Below are positions 1 to 4,668 of a stretch of 7,333 nucleotides of DNA, piece by piece. Below the pieces are notes generated by a model. The model did no database searches and was not told where the DNA came from. It worked only from the letters and a program-made list of their open reading frames with translations. Position numbers and translations under genes: made by a program. The first letter of the stretch is position 1, and each line of letters starts with the position of its first letter. Source of the DNA: CAYLLN01 sp036496265 (lineage in GTDB: Bacteria > Planctomycetota > Planctomycetia > Pirellulales > Pirellulaceae); NCBI GenBank assembly GCA_036496265.1, contig DASXLL010000313.1, forward strand, positions 1-7,333, read 5' to 3'.

Positions 1-451
1 TGAGATGCAGATAGTACACCGCTTGAAGAAGACATCGAGCTATTGGAACTATCCACGTCGGCCCATTGAAGTTCGCGATGTTAAAAATATCGCTAATCGG
101 GCATGAGCATCGCTCGGTGATTATGTAAAACGTGTCACGGAATTCAAAGGCGTCGTGAACGAACGTAATGTGCGGATTCCGCAAGTGGAAGAGTTTTAAG
201 AACTCAGATTCCGCAACACTCTTCACCTTTTCATAGCTGGCGAAGGGTTTCAAGACCTTTACCGCTAGTTCGTTGTTCCACACGTCCTTACATGAGTAAA
301 CAACTCCAAAGTTCCCTTCCCCGATTATTGTCCCGATTTCATAGCTATTCCCCGTACCAAGACTTGTGATAATTTCACCAACTTGCGGTGCGATAGCACA
401 CTTTTCAAGTAACGCGTCGTTAGTGAAATCGGGGTTCGGAAAATTTATCAT
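1..451 (-). CDS. Ser/Thr protein kinase, N-terminal part (runs off left edge)
   Basis: Translating the minus strand from the ATG at 451-449 gives 150 open residues that continue past the window edge. After a polar N-terminal stretch of about 38 residues with no signal peptide or membrane segment, the kinase N-lobe follows. It has a glycine-rich ATP loop GEGNFGVVY (residues 44-52), the ATP-anchoring lysine in AVKVLK (Lys65), a helix-C glutamate (Glu81 or Glu83) and a hinge-like YIITERC (109-115). The visible part ends in QAVYYLHL (143-150), the helix that normally sits just before the catalytic HRD loop. The catalytic loop, DFG motif and any C-terminal sensor domain therefore lie outside the window, and activity cannot be judged. 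An in-frame TAG lies upstream at the end of nrdJ; an alternative TTG start exists 33 bases upstream of the ATG. Codons are AT-richer than in nrdJ. The same strand and a 70-base gap allow readthrough from nrdJ, but no functional link is visible. Confidence 0.85.
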   Translation of the reverse strand, partial: MINFPNPDFTNDALLEKCAIAPQVGEIITSLGTGNSYEIGTIIGEGNFGVVYSCKDVWNNELAVKVLKPFASYEKVKSVAESEFLKLFHLRNPHITFVHDAFEFRDTFYIITERCSCPISDIFNIANFNGPTWIVPIARCLLQAVYYLHL

Positions 452-473
452 TTCTGATTTCCAAATGGCAGCC

Positions 474-492
474 GCGTTGAACAAGTCAACGC
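474..492 (-). other. Hairpin between nrdJ and the kinase gene
   Basis: GCGTTGA and TCAACGC form a perfect 7-bp stem with a 5-base loop, starting about 30 bases after the nrdJ stop codon and ending 22 bases before the kinase ATG. No T-run follows on the minus strand, so it is not a textbook intrinsic terminator. It could protect the nrdJ mRNA 3' end, attenuate readthrough, or affect kinase translation. The role is inference. Confidence 0.4.
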
Positions 493-521
493 AACCAGTG
501 ATGACGATCTATGTAGTATTT

Positions 522-3500
522 CTACGAGCAGCCCATGCTTTGGCCGCAGTTGTGGCAGAGGTAGCAGTTGCCGTTGCGGACGGTGATGGCACCGCAGTTG
601 TCGCAACTGGGGGCGTCGAGCTGGAAGCGGGCGAATTGATCGGAGCGGACGGCGGGGGATTCGCCGGCGGTGCGGAGCTTGGTCGTGGCGCTGGGCACAT
701 CACGCGGAGCGTGATGGCTACTGTGGCCGTTTCCGTTGCCGTTGGAGTGGCCGTTGCCGTTGGTGGGCTTCGGGGAGGCTTGAGGCTTGAGGCTTGGGGC
801 TTGAGGGCTGGCGGTGGAACGTTCCCCGGCGAGTAAACCCTCACCCGGCCTTCGGCCACCCTCTCCCAAAGGGAGAGGGGCAGATGGACCGTCGCCAGGA
901 CTTCGACCTGAACCCTGAACCCTGAACCCTGAACCCTCGCTTGTGCTTCGGGCTAGTGTTTGTCCCTCGCTTACGCTTCGGGTTGGTGTGCCCGAATCCC
1001 GAGTCCCGAGTCCCGATTCCCGACCGTTGGCAGCCTTGCCGGTGATTAGCCCGCCAGCCTTCATGGCGGCGGGCCGATGCTGATTGTCGGAGTCGTCGGG
1101 AGTGGGGACCTGAGGGGGTTGGTTGAGGGCGCTGTGGGCTTCGTGATAGCCGGGGAGGAAGCGGATGCCCATCCAGCGGAAGATGTAATCGACCATGCTC
1201 TTGGCGACGCGGATTTCGGGGTTGGTGGTGTGCCCCATGGGCTCGAACCGCATGTGCGAGAACTTGTTGACGAGGTCCTCGAGCGGGACGCCGTATTGCA
1301 GCGACATGGAGATCGCCGTGCCGAAGGCGTCCATCATGCCGCCGACGGTCGAGCCTTCCTTGGCCATGGTGATGAACAGCTCGCCGGGGCGGCCGTCGTC
1401 GTACATGCCGACGTTGATATAGCCTTCGTGGCCGCCGACGTTGAACTTGTGCGTGATCGAAGCTCGCGTGTCGGGGAGGCGTTCGCGGCGGGGCTTGGGA
1501 GTCGCCTTTTCAGATCCCTCGCTTACGCTTCGGGTTTCTTTGCCTTCGCTCTTGGTGTTGAGCGGCTGGCTTTGCTTGGAACCATCGCGATAGATGGCGA
1601 GGGCCTTGAGGCCGAGCTGCCAGCCCCAGAAATAGGCGTCGGCAATGTCGTCGCGAGTCACGTCGGTGGGCATGTTGACCGTTTTGCTGATCGCGCCGGA
1701 GAGGAATGGCTGAGCCGCGGCCATCATGCGGACGTGGGCCCGCCAGTTGATGCTGCGGACGCCGCTGGCCGGCTTGAAGGCACAATCGAAGACGGGCAGA
1801 TGCTCTTCGGCAAGCTGCGGCGCCCCTTCGATCGTGTCGTGCTCGTCGATGAATTTGCAGATGCCCTGGATCGTGGGGTCGTCGTAGCCGAGCTTTTTGA
1901 GGGCGGCGGGGACGGTGTTGTTGAGGATTTTGAGCATGCCGCCGCCGGCGAGTTGCTTGTACTTCACGAGGGCGATGTCGGGCTCAATGCCCGTCGTGTC
2001 GCAATCCATCATGAAGCTGATCGTGCCGGTGGGGGCGAGCACGGTGGCCTGGGCGTTGCGATAGCCAAACCGCTTGCCGAGCGAGAGCACCTCGTCCCAC
2101 AGCTTGCGAGCGGCGTCCTGGAGATATTCCGGGCCGGCCGGGTTGATGTGCTCGACCGCATCGCGATGCATCTGCATGACGCGGAGCATTGGTTCGCGAT
2201 TCTTATGAAAGCCCTCGAAGGGACCGACGACGGCGGCCATTTCGGCGCTCGTCAGATTGGCCGTGCCGTGGAGGAGGGCGGTGATTGAGCCGCACACGCC
2301 ATAGCCGGCTTCGCTGTCGTAGGGGAGGCCCTCGCTCATCAGCAGGCTGCCGAGGTTGGCATAGCCGAGGCCGAGCGGGCGGAAGAGGTGGCTATTTTTG
2401 GCGATTTCGGCCGTGGGATAGCTGGCGTGATCGACCAGAATTTCCTGAGCGATGTAGAAAATGCGGGCGGCGGCCTTGAACCGCTCGACATCGAACGTGC
2501 CGTCGGCTGCATCATTAGAAACGCGCCGGAACTTCATCAGGTTGATGCTGGCCAGGTTGCAAGCCGTGTTGTCGAGGAACATGTACTCGCTGCAGGGATT
2601 GCTGGCGTTGATGCGGCCGCTGTTGGGGCAGGTGTGCCACTTGTTGATGGTGGTGTCGTATTGCACGCCCGGATCGCCGCAGTGCCAGGCGCAATCGGCC
2701 ATGCGATTGAGCAGCTCACGGGCGGGCCACGACGGGCCTTCCTTGCTGGGCTCGGTCACCCAGTGCGTCGTCCACTTCTGGTCCTTTTCGACGGCTTCCA
2801 TGAACTCATCGGTCACGCGGACGGAGAGGTTGGCATTTTGGAAGAGAATCGAGCTATAGGCTTCGCCGTTGAAGTTGGACTCGTAGCCGCCTTTTTCGAT
2901 CAGGCAGTGAGCTTTCTTTTCTTCCTTCCACTTGCATTCGATGAAATCGAGAATGTCGGGGTGCCAGATTTTGAGCGACTGCATCTTGGCGGCGCGGCGG
3001 GTTTTGCCGCCGCTCTTTACCACCGCGGCGATCTGGTCATAGACCCGCATGAACGAAAGCGGGCCGCTGGGCTTGCCGCCGCCGGCGAGCCGTTCGCGAT
3101 AGGAGCGGAGCGTGGAAAGATCAGTGCCGGTGCCGCTGCCGAACTTGAAGAGCATGGCCTCGCTGGTGGCGAGGCTCATGATCGCTTCCATGTTGTCATC
3201 GACGCTTTGAATGAAGCAGGCCGAGCCTTGCGGATACTCGTAGGGGTTTTCCGGCTGCTCGACGTCCATCGTTTCGGGGTTCCAACGCCAGTTGCACTTG
3301 GCACCGACGACGCCGTTGATGTGGAACAGGCCGACGTTGAACCAGACGGGCGAGTTGAAAGCGCCGTGCTGATGCAGGCAGAGCCAGGTCAGCTCGCGAT
3401 AGAACCGCTCGGCATCTTCATCGCTGGCGAAATAGCCGTCGGCCTTGCCCCAGTCGGCGATGGTGCGCGTGACACGGTGAATGAGTTGGCGGACGCTGCG

Positions 3501-3791
3501 TTCGCGCTCGGGTGTGCCGTTTTCGCCGTAAAAATATTTGCTGACGACGACGTTGGTGGCCAGTTGTGTCCAGCCGGCGGGGATCTCGGCGTCTTTTTGC
3601 TCGAAGAGGGGTTTGCCGTTTTCGTCTTTGATGGTGGCTGAGCGGAGCTCCCACTGGACGGTGTCGAACGGATCGGAGACATCGGTCGGGCAGAAGTCGG
3701 CGTCGATCTTCAGGCCCTTGGAAAGCTCGCGAAGGGAATCCATCTTCGAATTTCCGCGCGTGGCAGGACGGGTCGAAACGCTACTGGCCAT
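522..3791 (-). CDS. nrdJ: Adenosylcobalamin-dependent (class II) ribonucleoside-diphosphate/triphosphate reductase
   Basis: This 1089-residue cytoplasmic enzyme reduces ribonucleotides to deoxyribonucleotides, using adenosylcobalamin to create a cysteine radical. An N-terminal region with WELRSA (47-52) and FNSPVWFNVG (145-154) leads into the 10-stranded barrel. The barrel has the redox cysteine in SACF (Cys192), the radical site NPCSE (Asn398, Cys400, Glu402), the partner cysteine in ACNLASINL (Cys411) and the phosphate loop APTGTIS (586-592). A TSCPD-type domain spans about 775-875 (HKFNVGGHEGYINVG to the FRWMGIRF region). The tail carries CDNCG, CYLCHNCG and a last CS (Cys1063, 1066, 1076, 1079, 1082, 1088), the usual cysteine-rich end thought to relay reducing equivalents. 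The start chosen is the ATG at 3791-3789, because AAGGAG lies 6 bases upstream; an in-frame ATG at 3824 lies inside a leader hairpin and has no ribosome site. The oddity is two repeat-filled linkers: residues 745-770, and about 918-1050 before the cysteine tail. No other nrd gene is in the window. Confidence 0.97.
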   Translation of the reverse strand: MASSVSTRPATRGNSKMDSLRELSKGLKIDADFCPTDVSDPFDTVQWELRSATIKDENGKPLFEQKDAEIPAGWTQLATNVVVSKYFYGENGTPERERSVRQLIHRVTRTIADWGKADGYFASDEDAERFYRELTWLCLHQHGAFNSPVWFNVGLFHINGVVGAKCNWRWNPETMDVEQPENPYEYPQGSACFIQSVDDNMEAIMSLATSEAMLFKFGSGTGTDLSTLRSYRERLAGGGKPSGPLSFMRVYDQIAAVVKSGGKTRRAAKMQSLKIWHPDILDFIECKWKEEKKAHCLIEKGGYESNFNGEAYSSILFQNANLSVRVTDEFMEAVEKDQKWTTHWVTEPSKEGPSWPARELLNRMADCAWHCGDPGVQYDTTINKWHTCPNSGRINASNPCSEYMFLDNTACNLASINLMKFRRVSNDAADGTFDVERFKAAARIFYIAQEILVDHASYPTAEIAKNSHLFRPLGLGYANLGSLLMSEGLPYDSEAGYGVCGSITALLHGTANLTSAEMAAVVGPFEGFHKNREPMLRVMQMHRDAVEHINPAGPEYLQDAARKLWDEVLSLGKRFGYRNAQATVLAPTGTISFMMDCDTTGIEPDIALVKYKQLAGGGMLKILNNTVPAALKKLGYDDPTIQGICKFIDEHDTIEGAPQLAEEHLPVFDCAFKPASGVRSINWRAHVRMMAAAQPFLSGAISKTVNMPTDVTRDDIADAYFWGWQLGLKALAIYRDGSKQSQPLNTKSEGKETRSVSEGSEKATPKPRRERLPDTRASITHKFNVGGHEGYINVGMYDDGRPGELFITMAKEGSTVGGMMDAFGTAISMSLQYGVPLEDLVNKFSHMRFEPMGHTTNPEIRVAKSMVDYIFRWMGIRFLPGYHEAHSALNQPPQVPTPDDSDNQHRPAAMKAGGLITGKAANGRESGLGTRDSGTPTRSVSEGQTLARSTSEGSGFRVQGSGRSPGDGPSAPLPLGEGGRRPGEGLLAGERSTASPQAPSLKPQASPKPTNGNGHSNGNGNGHSSHHAPRDVPSATTKLRTAGESPAVRSDQFARFQLDAPSCDNCGAITVRNGNCYLCHNCGQSMGCS
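694..721. repeat. Palindromic element read in nrdJ as HHAPRDVPSA
   Basis: The core is CATCACGC-GGA-GCGTGATG at 698-716, with perfect 8-bp arms and a 3-base loop. The flanks GGCA and GCTAC match what I remember of a dispersed element near planctomycete genes. Here it sits inside coding sequence and is read in frame. In the nrdJ mRNA it could form a short stable hairpin. Confidence 0.5.
730..762. repeat. Hexamer-based Asn-Gly/His-Ser repeat in nrdJ
   Basis: GTTGCC/GTTGG-type units on the plus strand give NGNGHSNGNGNGHS in nrdJ (residues 1011-1024). Because the unit is about 6 bases, length changes here keep the frame, unlike the neighbouring heptamer arrays. It may be ordinary low-complexity linker sequence. 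Confidence 0.6.
775..802. repeat. Heptanucleotide tandem array, unit GAGGCTT (4 copies)
   Basis: Three perfect units of GAGGCTT are followed by one GGGGCTT and then a degenerate GAGGGCT. On the nrdJ strand the unit is AAGCCTC, read as part of QAPSLKPQASPKP. Since 7 is not a multiple of 3, successive units are read in different frames, and loss or gain of one unit would shift the nrdJ frame. Confidence 0.85.
838..880. repeat. Double-hairpin dispersed repeat read as PLPLGEGGRRPGEG
   Basis: Two inverted repeats lie side by side: GGCC-TTC-GGCC at 847-857, and CCCTCTCCC-AAA-GGGAGAGGG at 859-879 with perfect 9-bp arms. CCCTCACC precedes them. The overall pattern resembles REP-like intergenic elements seen in many GC-rich bacteria (from memory). 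Here it is embedded in nrdJ in frame (residues about 970-986). The second stem should be stable in the mRNA. Confidence 0.7.
907..937. repeat. Heptanucleotide tandem array, unit CCTGAAC (4.4 copies)
   Basis: Four perfect consecutive CCTGAAC units are followed by CCT. On the nrdJ strand the unit is GTTCAGG, read as GSGFRVQGSGR (about residues 953-963). The array runs directly into the RSVSEG-like element that starts at 934. A single-unit change would shift the frame. Confidence 0.9.
934..954. repeat. RSVSEG-type dispersed repeat, variant copy (LARSTSEG)
   Basis: This is a diverged copy of the elements at 963 and 1515: CCCTCGCTT-GT-GCTTCGGGCT instead of the AC and GTT forms. It is read in nrdJ as LARSTSEG. 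The bases beyond it (AGTGTTTG) resemble those beyond the 963 copy (GGTGTGCC), so the element may be nearer 28 bases. Confidence 0.75.
963..984. repeat. RSVSEG-type dispersed repeat, copy in C-terminal linker
   Basis: These 22 bases are identical to those at 1515-1536. The core on the plus strand is CCCTCGCTTACGCTTCGGGT, read in nrdJ as TRSVSEG. I recognise this motif from memory as a repeat scattered through Pirellulales genomes, inside and between genes. Confidence 0.85.
991..1025. repeat. Heptanucleotide tandem array, unit CCCGAGT (5 copies)
   Basis: The units are CCCGAAT, CCCGAGT, CCCGAGT, CCCGATT and CCCGACC in perfect 7-base register. The nrdJ strand reads GRESGLGTRDSGT (about residues 923-935). 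It is the first of three heptamer arrays met when nrdJ is read 5' to 3'. Confidence 0.9.
1515..1536. repeat. RSVSEG-type dispersed repeat, copy in first linker of nrdJ
   Basis: These 22 bases are identical to 963-984 and are read in the same frame as TRSVSEG (residues 753-759). It lies in the short linker KSEGKETRSVSEGSEKATPK, between the catalytic barrel and the TSCPD-type domain. Flanking residues return immediately to the normal family pattern (LAIYRDGSKQSQPLNTK before, RRERLPDTRASITHKF after), which suggests a clean in-frame insertion. Confidence 0.85.
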
Positions 3792-3797
3792 GAACAG

Positions 3798-3803
3798 CTC
3801 CTT
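3798..3803 (-). promoter_or_regulatory. nrdJ ribosome binding site
   Basis: AAGGAG on the minus strand lies 6 bases before the ATG at 3791-3789. It fixes that start in preference to the in-frame ATG at 3824, which lacks such a site. Confidence 0.85.
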
Positions 3804-3807
3804 CTGG

Positions 3808-3834
3808 GCGAAAATCGGCCGCATTTTCGCGGCC
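3808..3834 (-). promoter_or_regulatory. nrdJ leader with two mutually exclusive hairpins
   Basis: Two perfect inverted repeats overlap. GCGAAAAT/ATTTTCGC (3808-3815 with 3823-3830) is an 8-bp stem with a 7-base loop. GGCCGC/GCGGCC (3817-3822 with 3829-3834) is a 6-bp stem with a 6-base loop. They share bases, so only one can form at a time. The element ends 4 bases before the ribosome site. The structure is plain in the sequence; regulation by it is inference. Confidence 0.45.
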
Positions 3835-3842
3835 TAATCCTT

Positions 3843-3871
3843 AGTATACTAAACAAAAAAACACTGTACAA
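3843..3871 (-). promoter_or_regulatory. Candidate nrdJ proximal promoter
   Basis: On the minus strand, TTGTAC (3871-3866) and TATACT (3848-3843) are separated by 17 bases. The -10 matches the sigma70 consensus at 5 of 6 positions and the -35 only in its TTG. The -10 lies inside a perfect 12-base palindrome TTAGTATACTAA (3841-3852). Transcription would begin near 3836 and give a leader of about 45 bases that includes the double hairpin. Confidence 0.45.
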
Positions 3872-3953
3872 GCATCGTCGCTAGCAGCCGGGATGCGTGA
3901 ACGCAAGTGCCACAATCCATTTAGCCAGAGGCGAGCCGCCTGCCCTCCCTGGC

Positions 3954-3969
3954 ATACTAGATATTGTGG
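3954..3969. promoter_or_regulatory. Candidate NrdR box, gene-proximal
   Basis: ATACTAGATATTGTGG matches the published NrdR box pattern acaCwAtATaTwGtgt at 13 of 16 positions, including nearly all of the conserved core. NrdR is the zinc-finger/ATP-cone repressor of ribonucleotide reductase genes and binds tandem boxes. The second box lies 32 bases away, about three helical turns. Confidence 0.6.
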
Positions 3970-3991
3970 GTGTCGGCTATAGCTACCACAA
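3963..3991 (-). promoter_or_regulatory. Candidate nrdJ distal promoter under the NrdR boxes
   Basis: On the minus strand, TTGTGG (3991-3986) and CACAAT (3968-3963) are 17 bases apart. Each hexamer matches consensus at about 3-4 positions, so it is weak by sequence alone. Its -35 falls in the distal box and its -10 in the proximal box, as expected for an NrdR-repressed promoter. It would give a leader of about 160 bases. Confidence 0.35.
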
Positions 3992-4002
3992 CCTGTTGTG
4001 GT
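3985..4002. promoter_or_regulatory. Candidate NrdR box, distal, in a perfect inverted repeat
   Basis: ACCACAAC-CT-GTTGTGGT has perfect 8-bp arms. The inner 16 bases (3986-4001) match the NrdR pattern at about 10 positions, keeping the outer CwA...TwG core but with C/G substitutions in the centre. Its start is exactly 32 bases from the first box, a spacing typical of tandem NrdR sites. Alone it could be the site of another dimeric regulator. Confidence 0.5.
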
Positions 4003-4271
4003 GAGGCGAAAATTTAACGTTTCAAACCGACATGTCAACATTCGCCGAAAAAAAGCCTTAAGGGACTAGTGTACAAGGATTTGGAGCGAGGCTTCGCTAG
4101 CTTAACAAGCGGTCATTTAAGGAAATATGAAGGCGCAAGTGCTTGTGGGGTGGTCAGTTGGGATTTTGGACTGGGACGAGATAACAGGCAGTGAAATTTG
4201 AAGATCGCGAGAAAATATTTTTTGGGCGGAGTTGGGGCGATCGCGAGGAGCGAGTGGAACTGCGAAAATCG

Positions 4272-4301
4272 TTGACAACGCTGGCCCGTGAGGCCTACAA
4301 T
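4272..4301 (+). promoter_or_regulatory. Strong sigma70-type promoter of the 101-residue orphan gene
   Basis: TTGACA (4272-4277, perfect) and TACAAT (4296-4301, 5 of 6) are separated by 18 bases. The expected start near 4308 gives a leader of about 54 bases before the ATG at 4362. It is the best promoter match in the window. Confidence 0.75.
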
Positions 4302-4310
4302 CAACGCAGT

Positions 4311-4325
4311 TGAGATTGAATCTCA
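4311..4325. promoter_or_regulatory. 7-1-7 palindrome at the orphan gene start site, Fur-family-like
   Basis: TGAGATT-G-AATCTCA is a perfect inverted repeat with 7-base arms and one central base, lying a few bases after the expected transcription start. It matches the Fur-type 7-1-7 pattern TGATAATnATTATCA at 10 of 14 arm positions and is closer still to the TGAGAAT/ATTCTCA variant. A repressor here would block initiation. The regulator's identity is inference. Confidence 0.5.
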
Positions 4326-4361
4326 TTTTCTGCCGCTTGTTTTCCCGCCCTTTTGTCGCAC

Positions 4362-4667
4362 ATGCCCGCCATTGAGACGGTTTTGACCGCGATTCCCGCT
4401 TCGGATGTGGAGCGGTTGCTTGTTGTTTTGGTGCAATCCAAGGATCACGGCTGCCGTATGGAGCTGCGGCAGCAATCATTTAGCACTGGCATCGGGTGGT
4501 TCACGCAAAGCACGGTGCAGCTGGAGCCGGGGCAGGTGGCGGCATTGCGGAATGCACTTGGCTCTGCTGGCTCAAATTCGACGAATAAGAGTCGTCTGCC
4601 GCGGGAATTTTCAAAGATGACGCCGCCAGCGTGGCAGCCGCGGGTGGTTACTGCGGAGACGGCATGA
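4362..4667 (+). CDS. Small protein of unknown function (101 residues)
   Basis: I do not recognise a named family. The protein starts MPAIETVLTAIPASDVERLLVVLVQS, probably a helix, and continues MELRQQSFSTGIGWFTQSTVQL, which looks like paired beta strands. A likely helix, EPGQVAALRNALG (residues 58-70), comes next, followed by a polar, proline-containing tail that is probably disordered. There is no signal peptide, membrane segment or cysteine pair; the single Cys is in HGCRM. The strand-strand-helix run ending in VxLxxxQxxxLRxAL is loosely like PC4-type nucleic-acid-binding folds, but this is a weak resemblance. Support for a real gene comes from the strong promoter, the palindromic operator and a stop placed one base from the convergent toxin gene. 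No clear ribosome site precedes the ATG. An in-frame TTG at 4353 is a less likely start. Confidence 0.7.
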   Translation: MPAIETVLTAIPASDVERLLVVLVQSKDHGCRMELRQQSFSTGIGWFTQSTVQLEPGQVAALRNALGSAGSNSTNKSRLPREFSKMTPPAWQPRVVTAETA

Positions 4668-4668
4668 A

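Larger units (their letters stand above)
640..1037. repeat. Mosaic of dispersed repeats forming the nrdJ C-terminal linker
   Basis: This stretch codes for nrdJ residues about 918-1050 and is built almost wholly from short repeats, itemised in separate entries. In protein order it reads RESGLGTRDSG, TRSVSEG, LARSTSEG, GFRVQGSG, PLPLGEGGRRPGEG, QAPSLKPQASPKP, NGNGHSNGNGNGHS, SHHAPRDVPSAT and TKLRTAGESPAV. It is rich in Gly, Ser, Pro and Arg with no visible hydrophobic core, so it is probably disordered. The reading frame stays open throughout, and the conserved cysteine tail follows intact. That several of these units are genome-wide repeats in planctomycetes is from memory, not tested here. 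Confidence 0.8.
3792..4361. other. Gene-free divergent control region between nrdJ and the orphan gene
   Basis: No convincing protein gene lies here. Open frames on the minus strand at 3841-4041 and 4113-4479 have no family resemblance, no ribosome site and atypical composition. The nrdJ side (3798-4002) holds the ribosome site, leader hairpins, promoters and NrdR-like boxes, and the right end (4272-4325) a promoter with palindrome. In the middle (4003-4260) I see only a small AGCGA-GGCT-TCGCT hairpin near 4086 and AT-rich patches. The octamer GCGAAAAT occurs four times: 3808 (+), 3823 (-), 4006 (+) and 4262 (+). Confidence 0.6.

Noticed and set aside
474..492. Rho-independent terminator for nrdJ
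   Set aside because: The stem is only 7 bp and no T-run follows, so it is listed only as a hairpin.
366..836. 156-residue plus-strand frame across the nrdJ end and kinase start
   Set aside because: It lies antisense to both the kinase N-terminus and the repeat-rich nrdJ linker; its Ala/Val/Gly runs are the repeats read backwards.
1077..2288. 403-residue open frame on the plus strand opposite nrdJ
   Set aside because: It is antisense to well-conserved nrdJ catalytic and TSCPD-type domains, is Gly/Ala/Val/Asp-rich as expected from reversed GC-rich codons, and shows no family motif.
2388..3641. 417-residue open frame on the plus strand opposite nrdJ
   Set aside because: Same reason: it mirrors the conserved barrel region of nrdJ and has no recognisable domain or ribosome site.
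3792..4002. Cobalamin riboswitch ahead of nrdJ
   Set aside because: I looked for the B12-box and a long structured leader and saw neither. Such riboswitches also usually control B12-independent reductases rather than nrdJ.
4237..4244. GCGATCGC palindrome (HIP1-like)
   Set aside because: A single copy of a motif known from cyanobacteria; nothing around it supports a role.
3841..4479. Minus-strand frames of 66, 63 and 120 residues in the control region
   Set aside because: No ribosome sites or family resemblance. The 120-residue one overlaps the strong promoter, the palindrome and the start of the plus-strand orphan gene.
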